DNA of 11,592 nt from Nitrospirota bacterium (GTDB lineage: Bacteria > Nitrospirota > Thermodesulfovibrionia > Thermodesulfovibrionales > Dissulfurispiraceae). The notes beneath the pieces were generated by a model, which was not told the DNA's origin, ran no database searches, and saw only the letters and a program-made list of their open reading frames with translations. Where the stretch lies: assembly GCA_013349595.1 (NCBI GenBank), contig DUZI01000025.1, positions 1 to 11,592 on the forward strand. Direction: 5' to 3'. Below, one piece after another: positions 1-5,618 of this stretch (position 1 is its first letter; each line of letters begins with the position of its first letter). The translations under genes and the position numbers were made by a program.

Positions 1-150
1 ATTTCATTTTAATTTTGCTTTATTCTTTATAATGCAATGCCTTTTGCTAAAGTTTTTCAAGATTTCTTTTATAAGGTGTCGTTATAAAAATTCCTCACCA
101 ACCCTTCCTACTTGATTTTATTAAGTTCTCAGTTCTATCGCTATTTTTGG

Positions 151-182
151 GGGCAATTCATGAATTGTCCTTAAGTTTTTTT
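151..182 (+). terminator. Rho-independent terminator of an upstream gene outside the window
   Basis: GGGCAATT (151-158) pairs with AATTGTCC (163-170) through one G-U pair around a tight CATG loop; the core CAATTCATGAATTG is a perfect palindrome. A T-rich tail follows, with seven Ts at 176-182. The tail is on the + strand side, so it would end rightward transcription entering from the left edge. Confidence 0.55.
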
Positions 183-184
183 AA

Positions 185-221
185 GAGATTGTGTCGTTGT
201 TATCAATCCTCGCAATGACTG
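185..221 (-). repeat. Degenerate dispersed extragenic repeat (GTCATTGCGAGG ... CAATCTC type)
   Basis: Read on the - strand, this segment begins CAGTCATTGCGAGGA, continues through AACGAC and ends CAATCTC. That order resembles a short dispersed repeat I recall from many low-GC and environmental bacterial genomes, which starts GTCATTGCGAGG and ends GAAGCAATCTC. The ends can still pair (ATTGTG with CGCAAT through one G-U). The centre has diverged, so this would be an old copy. The family assignment rests on memory of the consensus, not on a search. Confidence 0.5.
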
Positions 222-374
222 TTACTACACAACTAATCATCATTATTTTGACTTCCGCATTTTCATTAGACAGGACTAATGCCCTTCCGTTCTTCTGCCT
301 TTGGTTACTCGGTATCTGATAATCGTCTAAGTTCTGTAAAATCCTTTTCTTAAAGGCATTGCATATAATTATAT

Positions 375-404
375 TTGCAACTTCTTTTTATCACTCATTA
401 TAAT
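375..404 (+). promoter_or_regulatory. Sigma70-type promoter for the PSP1-metG operon
   Basis: A -35-like TTGCAA (375-380, four of six consensus bases) is followed after 18 bp by a perfect -10 TATAAT (399-404). Transcription would start near 411, giving a leader of about 28 nt with the ribosome-binding site GGAG at 427-430. This is the best promoter match in the window. Confidence 0.55.
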
Positions 405-439
405 TAAAAATTATTTTTTTCTAAATGGAGACTAAGTTA

Positions 440-1360
440 ATGATTGAAATAGTAGGAATAAGATACAAACGTTCAGGAAAGATTTATGATTTTGATGCCT
501 CTGGTTATGAGTTAAATATAAATGACAAGGTTGTTGTTGAATCTGATTTTGGTCTTTCCATAGGAACAGTTGTCAAAACAAAGACGATTATTGAGGCTTA
601 TGATAGACCATTAAAGAAGATAATCAGGATGGCAACAGAAGAAGATTTTAAAGTTATTGAAGATAATAAGAAACTTGAAAGAGAGGCATACACATTTTGC
701 CTTGAAAGGATACAAGCAAGAGGTATGCAGATGAAACTCATCTGCACGGAGGCAACTATTGATAGAAAAAGAATAATCTTCTATTTTACAGCTGATGGAA
801 GGATTGATTTTAGGGAATTAGTAAAGGATTTGGCTGCGCAATTTAGGACCAGGATAGAGATGCGTCAGATAGGTGTAAGAGACAGTGCTAAAATGCTTGG
901 TGGGATAGGATTGTGTGGTAGAGAGTTTTGTTGTAGTAGTTTTCTTTCTTCTTTTGAACCTGTAGCCATCAAGATGGCAAAGGATCAAGAACTTGTTTTA
1001 AATGTTGCAAAACTTTCAGGAGTATGTGGAAGGTTGATGTGTTGTTTAAGATATGAATTTGATGGAGATATAAAGGAAATTCCTTTAGAGGATGAAGTTG
1101 TTCCCATCGAATTAGATATTCCTAATGACATAAAGGATGAACCTATAACGGCAATATTATCTTCTATAAATAAAGAATTACCTGAAGAGGATGACAACGA
1201 AAATAACAAAGAAGATCTATCCTGTAAACAAGATGAAATTGATATGGAAACAACTGACGAAATAAATGAAATTGAAATTAATGAAGTAAAAAACAAAGAA
1301 AGTAGAGACAAAAAGATAGAAAAAAGGCATTTTAAGAAAAGGAGACATCATAGAATATGA
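440..1360 (+). CDS. yaaT: PSP1-domain protein (YaaT/RicT family)
   Basis: The protein has 306 residues. The PSP1 core (about residues 1-215) carries the family's cysteine signatures GLCGREFCC (Cys159, 164, 165) and GVCGRLMCC (Cys196, 201, 202), plus the conserved stretch FRTRIEMRQIGVRD. In Bacillus subtilis the homologue RicT forms the iron-sulfur 'Y-complex' with RicA and RicF and affects RNA processing and sporulation; the role outside Firmicutes is not settled. Start choice: ATG at 440 has GGAG at 427-430 with a 9-nt spacer. An in-frame ATG at 425 overlaps that ribosome-binding site and has none of its own. The last 90 or so residues are an acidic then basic, low-complexity tail, probably disordered. 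The stop overlaps the metG start (ATGA), implying translational coupling; PSP1-metG adjacency is common in bacteria. The family is certain, the function less so. Confidence 0.9.
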   Translation: MIEIVGIRYKRSGKIYDFDASGYELNINDKVVVESDFGLSIGTVVKTKTIIEAYDRPLKKIIRMATEEDFKVIEDNKKLEREAYTFCLERIQARGMQMKLICTEATIDRKRIIFYFTADGRIDFRELVKDLAAQFRTRIEMRQIGVRDSAKMLGGIGLCGREFCCSSFLSSFEPVAIKMAKDQELVLNVAKLSGVCGRLMCCLRYEFDGDIKEIPLEDEVVPIELDIPNDIKDEPITAILSSINKELPEEDDNENNKEDLSCKQDEIDMETTDEINEIEINEVKNKESRDKKIEKRHFKKRRHHRI

Positions 1361-3267
1361 AAGAGACTTTTTATGTTACAACACCCATTTATTATGTAAA
1401 TGATTTACCACATATAGGACATGCTTATACAACAATAGCGGCCGACATACTTGCTCGTTATTATAGGTTAAATGGAAAGGAGGTTTTTTTCCTCACAGGC
1501 ACAGATGAGCATGGGCAAAAGGTTGAAAGGGCTGCAAAAGAAAGAGGTATGACACCAAAAGAACATGCTGATAAGTATGTCGTAAATTTTAAAGAACTGT
1601 GGCAAAGCCTCAACATAAAATACGATGCCTTTATAAGAACTACCGATGAAACTCATAAAAATATAGTCCAAAAAGTATTACAAAGACTCATGGATAATAG
1701 TGATATTGAAAAAAGGACATACAAGGGTATGTATTGCACGCCCTGCGAAAGGTTTTGGACACAAAAGGATTTAATAGATGGAAAATGCCCTGACTGTGGC
1801 AGACCAGTTGATGAGATTGAGGAGAGTAATTATTTTTTTTTAATGTCAAAATATCACGAAAAACTTATAAATCATATTGAGGAAAATGAGAGGTTTATCC
1901 TACCAGAAACAAGGAGGAATGAAGTTCTTGGTTTTTTAAAAGCCAATCCACTCGGTGACCTTTGCATATCAAGACCAAAAAACAGACTTGCTTGGGGAAT
2001 ACCCATACCTTTTGATGATGATTATGTTACATATGTGTGGTTCGATGCCCTCACAAATTATCTCTCTGCTACTTTTTACCTAGGTCCTATTTGGCATCAA
2101 AAGAAAGACATAAAAGACGATGATATTCTTCATTCGTCTTGTTGGTGGCCTGCAGATCATCATCTTATTGGTAAAGATATACTAACCACCCATGCAGTTT
2201 ATTGGTCAACAATGTTGATGGCAATAGGCTTAGCCCCTCCAAAGAACATCTTTGCTCATGGTTGGTGGACTATTGAGGGTAAAAAGATGTCAAAATCACT
2301 GGGAAATGTAATAGACCCAAGAGATTTAGCACAAAGATATGGAGTTGATGCCTTTAGATTTTTTCTCTTCAGAGAGGTGCCTTTTGGAAGTGATGGCGAT
2401 TTCTCTGAATCTGCGATTATTAAGAGAATTAATGTGGATTTAGCAAATGATTTGGGAAATTTAACAAGCAGGATTACCATGATGATAGGTAAGTATTTTG
2501 ATGGCACAGTTCCAGATTCAGATAGTTATGATGAAGATATTAAGAAAATGGCACTTCAATTAAAAGAAAAGATTGATAGACATTTACAAGTGCTTGCCTT
2601 TAACAAAGCTATTGATGAAATATGGCAGTTGGTATCTTCTTTAAATAAATATATTGATTCCACACAACCTTGGACTCTCTTTGGCAAAAGAAACGATGAA
2701 TTAAAAAAGGTAATCTATACCTTAGCAGAGGGGCTGCGATTTGTTGCCCTATTTTTGCTCCCTTTTATGCCTCAAAGTGCAGAAAAAATATTAAGACAAT
2801 TAGGTATTGATGGTCAATTTGACTTAACTAGAGATAATTATTGGGGGTTTTTAAAGGCAGGGACAAAGACTCATAAAGGTGAATCGCTTTTTCCAAGAAT
2901 TGATACAAAGAAAATAGAAATAGAAAAAAATGTATCTAGTGGTAATATAATTAATATTGAAGACTTTTCAAAGGTAATCTTAAAAATTGGCAAAGTCATA
3001 GAGGCAGAGAGGGTTGCTAAATCAGATAAGTTGATAAAACTAAAGGTTAATACAGGAGAAATCAGACAAATAGTAGCTGGGATTGGAAAGAATTATAGCC
3101 CTGAAGAACTTATTAACAAGTTTATTGTGGTGGTTTGTAATCTAAAGCCTGCCAAACTCATGGGTATTGAATCACAGGGTATGTTGCTTGCTGCTTCAGA
3201 TAGTGAAGGAAGATTGGCAATTCTTACTACAGAAAGAGAAGTGTCTGTTGGTGCAAGGATTAAGTAA
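1357..3267 (+). CDS. metG: Methionine--tRNA ligase
   Basis: Cytoplasmic class I aminoacyl-tRNA synthetase that charges tRNA(Met) with methionine using ATP. The protein has 636 residues. The catalytic Rossmann domain shows the HIGH motif (His19-His22) and KMSKS (310-314). A zinc knuckle with four cysteines (C127, C130, C144, C147) marks the single-knuckle form. The anticodon-binding helical domain spans about 360-510, with a WQLVSSLNKYID segment. The C-terminal 100 or so residues (about 533-636, from EDFSKVILKIGKV to the end) are the EMAP-II/Trbp111-like tRNA-binding domain that often mediates dimerisation. The start ATG overlaps the PSP1 stop, with GGAG at 1341-1344 upstream. All key motifs are intact and length is normal. 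No obvious terminator follows directly; the next + strand terminator is at 3631-3669. Confidence 0.98.
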   Translation: MKETFYVTTPIYYVNDLPHIGHAYTTIAADILARYYRLNGKEVFFLTGTDEHGQKVERAAKERGMTPKEHADKYVVNFKELWQSLNIKYDAFIRTTDETHKNIVQKVLQRLMDNSDIEKRTYKGMYCTPCERFWTQKDLIDGKCPDCGRPVDEIEESNYFFLMSKYHEKLINHIEENERFILPETRRNEVLGFLKANPLGDLCISRPKNRLAWGIPIPFDDDYVTYVWFDALTNYLSATFYLGPIWHQKKDIKDDDILHSSCWWPADHHLIGKDILTTHAVYWSTMLMAIGLAPPKNIFAHGWWTIEGKKMSKSLGNVIDPRDLAQRYGVDAFRFFLFREVPFGSDGDFSESAIIKRINVDLANDLGNLTSRITMMIGKYFDGTVPDSDSYDEDIKKMALQLKEKIDRHLQVLAFNKAIDEIWQLVSSLNKYIDSTQPWTLFGKRNDELKKVIYTLAEGLRFVALFLLPFMPQSAEKILRQLGIDGQFDLTRDNYWGFLKAGTKTHKGESLFPRIDTKKIEIEKNVSSGNIINIEDFSKVILKIGKVIEAERVAKSDKLIKLKVNTGEIRQIVAGIGKNYSPEELINKFIVVVCNLKPAKLMGIESQGMLLAASDSEGRLAILTTEREVSVGARIK

Positions 3268-3402
3268 GCTTTGCTCTTAACACTCCATTACTACTATTAA
3301 ATAGGGTGAATTCTAATCTTTTCATCATTTTAATGTAGTTAACTATATGCAATTTAACAACTAAAACTAGTCTTGTAATCTGTTCTATTTAGACCAATTG
3401 TC

Positions 3403-3418
3403 TGTCCCGTTTGGGACA
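3403..3418. promoter_or_regulatory. Palindromic regulator-binding site TGTCCC-N4-GGGACA
   Basis: TGTCCC (3403-3408) and GGGACA (3413-3418) form a perfect dyad with a 4-base spacer, GC-rich against very AT-rich surroundings, which is typical of a dimeric regulator site. It lies about 110 bp upstream of the weak sigma54 candidate at 3528-3543, where an enhancer-binding protein would bind. It also lies between a poor -35-like TTGTCT (3398-3403) and a TATAAC (3423-3428) spaced 19 bp apart, where a repressor would bind. The regulator is not identified. Confidence 0.45.
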
Positions 3419-3527
3419 TATTTATAACATTTTCTTGCCTAATCCCAAATTTTTAATATTCAAGAAACAATTTTGTAATCACTGATAATATTACTTTTGA
3501 ATATTTCTTTGTTAATTATCAAATAGT

Positions 3528-3555
3528 TGGCATACAAATTGAGTATACAAATTGA
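3528..3555 (+). promoter_or_regulatory. Tandem 11-bp repeat overlapping a weak sigma54-like -24/-12 element
   Basis: ATACAAATTGA occurs twice, at 3532-3542 and 3545-3555, with a 13-bp period. The first copy overlaps TGGCA (3528-3532) followed by TTG (3539-3541), the spacing of a sigma54 promoter (TGGCAC-N5-TTGC). The -24 half matches well, but the normally invariant GC of the -12 element reads GA, so the call is weak. If real, transcription would begin near 3553 and give a leader of about 260 nt. Confidence 0.25.
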
Positions 3556-3630
3556 AAAGAATAAAATATTTATGAAATTTCACTTTATTTTTTTATTTAT
3601 GATCACGATGACTTACCCCCCTCATTTCTT

Positions 3631-3669
3631 TTTAGCGCCTCAAATTAAGGGGGCGCTAAATCTTTTTTT
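3631..3669 (+). terminator. Intrinsic terminator in the leader of the permease genes
   Basis: TTTAGCGCC (3631-3639) pairs perfectly with GGCGCTAAA (3652-3660) around a 12-nt loop, followed by TCTTTTTTT (3661-3669). It points along the + strand. It lies 364 bp past metG and 145 bp before the permease start, so it either ends metG read-through or a short RNA, or acts as a leader attenuator. A CCCCCC run at 3616-3621 could pair with the GGGGG at 3649-3653 and compete with the terminator stem. Confidence 0.8.
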
Positions 3670-3814
3670 AGTATCCATTCAATATACAGATAATCTTCAT
3701 TTTGAAGATAAAATTTTGAAAAGGAGGTATAAATAGGACGCTTAAAAATCAAGAATTTTTTCATTAACCAGTAATTTAAAAACAAAAAAAAAGAAAGGAT
3801 TAAGGAGGAAATTT

Positions 3815-5122
3815 ATGAAGCGGACATGGTTGTCTTTAATAATTGCACTTACAGCAACAATTTTTATGATGTATCAAAATGGTGCCTTTGCACAGAAACC
3901 TACTGAAACAAAGGCTGAGCCCGTAAAGTCAGAGGCTAAACAGGATGCAAAAAAAGATGCTAAACCTGAAGAGAAAAAGGCAGAAGAGGCAAAGCCAGCT
4001 GAAGCACAGTCAATAACTATTGAAATCGACAAAACAAGTCTTAATAACGGTGGAAGTATAAATGTAAAAGGTATGGCTCCTGCAGGTAAACCTGTGTATT
4101 TAGAGGTATGGGCAGAGCCAAAAGTCAGGGCATCAAGATTTGATGCAGAGATCGATAAGGAAACAGGCAAAAGACCGTATATATTTTATATAACAGAAGA
4201 GATGCCTGCATATTACAAAATCTTTACCCCTAAAGACAAAAAAGAAGCTTACGAACAAAACAAAAAAGAAGGTGCTAAGTGGAGTGTATCTAAGGCATTA
4301 AAAGACACCGGTGCTGATGTGGCTTACTCAGTGCCTGCTAAAATTAAGATTGACCGTTATCAAGCCACTTTGATGGGTAGTGTCATTGGTTCAAGAGGTG
4401 AATTATTAACTCAAATGGATGAAAAGGAAAACAGAAGACGCTCTATGCAATTGACTAAGGCAAGATTTAGAAATATTGATAAAGTATTAAGCCCAGATGT
4501 TGAGGTCAATCCTGATGGTAGTTATAAGGCAACAATAAAGATTAGAGAAGGGCTTGCGCCTGGTAAATATTTTATCGTTGCAGTATCTGATAAAAATGTA
4601 AAGACCAAGCCTATAACATTTGAAAACAATATTAGTTTTCCAACAATGTATTTAAGTAATGCAGGAACAAGCCTAAATGTTATGTGGCCATTTCTACTTG
4701 TTCTTGGTATAGCAACATTTGGTGTGCTAATGGGTGCTGGTGGTGGTTTTATCATCAATCCTCTTCTTGTATCGATCTGGCCCTTACCTCATACAGTTGT
4801 AGCAGGAACAGTTATGCCTACAGTGCTTTTCTCACAAGGTAGCGGTATTTTAAATTACTCAAGGATAAAGTTTATTAATTGGAAACTTGGATGCACCATT
4901 GGTGCTGCAATGTTACTAGGCGGTTTTATTGGACCTAAATTAACAGAGATGATAACTCTTGAACAATTTAAGTTTGTCTTTGGTTGGATACTCATTATCC
5001 TTGCCGCACTTATGTTCTGGCAGACAACACCAGGATATATCGAAAAGAACAAGAGAGAGCAGGCTATTTTGAAAGAATTCCAGAAGAGGGCAAAAGAGTC
5101 TGTTGCCAAAAAAGAAAACTAG
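3815..5122 (+). CDS. TauE/SafE-type permease, N-terminal half, with periplasmic domain
   Basis: The 435-residue protein has four parts. Residues 1-26 are a signal peptide (MKRTW, hydrophobic core, cleavage after AFA). Residues 27-53 or so are a Lys/Glu/Ala-rich linker. Residues about 54-285 form a soluble, beta-rich, probably Ig-like domain that I do not recognise. Residues about 290-415 form a membrane module with the glycine motif GAGGGF (307-312) and four likely membrane segments. The module corresponds to one of the two repeats of TauE/SafE transporters (about 250 residues), which export sulfite, sulfoacetate or related anions. The C-terminus is a charged tail ending AKKEN, not a truncation scar. 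AAGGAGG (3802-3808) sits 6 nt before the ATG. The second half is the next gene, 17 bp on. Substrate is inferred from the family and the sulfur-type molybdoenzyme nearby; other anions are possible. Confidence 0.8.
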   Translation: MKRTWLSLIIALTATIFMMYQNGAFAQKPTETKAEPVKSEAKQDAKKDAKPEEKKAEEAKPAEAQSITIEIDKTSLNNGGSINVKGMAPAGKPVYLEVWAEPKVRASRFDAEIDKETGKRPYIFYITEEMPAYYKIFTPKDKKEAYEQNKKEGAKWSVSKALKDTGADVAYSVPAKIKIDRYQATLMGSVIGSRGELLTQMDEKENRRRSMQLTKARFRNIDKVLSPDVEVNPDGSYKATIKIREGLAPGKYFIVAVSDKNVKTKPITFENNISFPTMYLSNAGTSLNVMWPFLLVLGIATFGVLMGAGGGFIINPLLVSIWPLPHTVVAGTVMPTVLFSQGSGILNYSRIKFINWKLGCTIGAAMLLGGFIGPKLTEMITLEQFKFVFGWILIILAALMFWQTTPGYIEKNKREQAILKEFQKRAKESVAKKEN

Positions 5123-5139
5123 AAAGGAGGATATTGAAA

Positions 5140-5535
5140 ATGTATATGACAGTTGAATTCTGGGGACAAGAGTTTAAAGTTAATATAATACTTGGTTGTA
5201 TTGGTGGATTCTTGATTGCAGTTGCCTCATCTATGTTTGGGTTTGGTGGAGGACCTTTCATGGTGCCTTTAATGACTGTAGGTCTTGGCTTGCCTATGTA
5301 TGTGGTAGTAGGCAGTTCACTACTTGCTATATTTTTCAATACTCTCATGGGTACAATGAGGCACTATCAGTTTGGTAATTTTGACTTGCTTTTCTTCCTT
5401 ATAATGTTTCCTGCCGCTATACTTGCTGGATTCATAGCCCCTCAGATTGCCAAAAGGGTAAGCCCATTAATAGTAAAAAGGGTAGCAGTAGTCGGTTTAC
5501 TATTACTTGCCCTTAACTTATTAGGTGTTTATTAA
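5140..5535 (+). CDS. TauE/SafE-type permease, C-terminal half
   Basis: This 131-residue membrane protein carries the second TauE/SafE repeat: the glycine motif GFGGGP (34-39) and hydrophobic segments at about 14-36, 52-72, 82-103 and 110-129. Its GFGGGPFMVPL matches GAGGGFIINPL of the preceding protein, as expected for the family's internal duplication. About 125 membrane residues from the first half plus this protein add up to a normal single-chain transporter, so the two probably assemble together. Start choice: ATG at 5140 has AGGAGG at 5125-5130 with a 9-nt spacer; the frame is open further upstream, but that part overlaps the previous gene. The gap from the previous stop is 17 bp, and a terminator follows at 5546-5586. 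Confidence 0.82.
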   Translation: MYMTVEFWGQEFKVNIILGCIGGFLIAVASSMFGFGGGPFMVPLMTVGLGLPMYVVVGSSLLAIFFNTLMGTMRHYQFGNFDLLFFLIMFPAAILAGFIAPQIAKRVSPLIVKRVAVVGLLLLALNLLGVY

Positions 5536-5545
5536 ATAAACTAAC

Positions 5546-5586
5546 AGGGTCTGCGTATATATAATGCAGACCCTTCTTTATCTTTC
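5546..5586 (+). terminator. Rho-independent terminator after the split permease genes
   Basis: GGGTCTGC (5547-5554) pairs with GCAGACCC (5566-5573), extended by A5546-T5574 and an inner G-U pair, around an AT-rich loop. A T-rich tail follows (5574-5586). It closes the permease unit and leaves only about 30 bp before the next start codon, so the molybdoenzyme operon depends on a promoter in or upstream of the hairpin, or on read-through. Confidence 0.8.
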
Positions 5587-5618
5587 AATTAACCACATAT
5601 TTAACTTTGGAGGTAATG

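Larger units (their letters stand above)
32..364. repeat. Widely spaced 13-bp inverted repeat (arms 32-44 and 352-364)
   Basis: The left arm ATGCAATGCCTTT (32-44) is the exact reverse complement of the right arm AAAGGCATTGCAT (352-364), with 307 bp of non-coding DNA between them. Each arm is next to or overlaps a TATAAT-like hexamer (28-33 and 364-369). The arrangement is MITE-like, but no target-site duplication was recognised, so a chance match in AT-rich DNA or a paired regulatory site remains possible. Confidence 0.4.
1..424. other. Gene-free region upstream of the PSP1-domain gene
   Basis: No convincing coding region is visible on either strand. The stretch holds an AT-only inverted repeat (TTTTATAA 67-74, TTATAAAA 82-89), a hairpin followed by a T-run (151-182), a degenerate dispersed repeat (185-221), a short inverted repeat (CATTAG 264-269, CTAATG 276-281), a 13-bp inverted repeat whose arms lie at 32-44 and 352-364, and a sigma70-like promoter just before the first gene. 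The terminator suggests that a + strand gene ends just outside the left edge. In many bacteria the PSP1 gene follows holB or tmk; neither is visible here. Confidence 0.6.
3268..3814. other. Long intergenic regulatory region between metG and the split permease
   Basis: There is no supported gene in these 547 bases. An open frame from a TTG at 3527 to a stop at 3736 has no ribosome-binding site, an unconvincing composition, and runs through the terminator. The region contains a 10-bp palindrome TAGTTAACTA (3336-3345), a TGTCCC-N4-GGGACA palindrome (3403-3418), a tandem 11-bp repeat (3532-3555), an intrinsic terminator (3631-3669), and an AAGGAGGT with no start codon behind it (3721-3728). The real ribosome-binding site of the permease gene, AAGGAGG at 3802-3808, closes the region. 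The layout suggests a long, regulated leader for the permease genes. Confidence 0.6.

Noticed and set aside
425..439. Upstream ATG for the PSP1 gene
   Set aside because: It overlaps the GGAG that serves the ATG at 440 and has no site of its own.
3527..3736. 69-residue open frame between metG and the permease
   Set aside because: It starts with TTG without a ribosome-binding site, its composition is atypical, and it runs straight through an intrinsic terminator. I treat the region as regulatory.
4984..5139. Longer N-terminus for the second permease half
   Set aside because: The open frame extends upstream, but this part is an out-of-frame overlap with the first half, and AGGAGG at 5125-5130 points to ATG 5140.
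5100..5142. Frameshift explaining the two permease halves
   Set aside because: The first half ends in a charged tail with a clean stop and the second has its own strong ribosome-binding site and start, so a natural split is more likely. Relatives should be checked.
5607..5618. TTG (5607) or ATG (5616) start for the molybdoenzyme
   Set aside because: Both lie in or too close to the ribosome-binding site GGAGG at 5609-5613; ATG 5619 has the right spacing.
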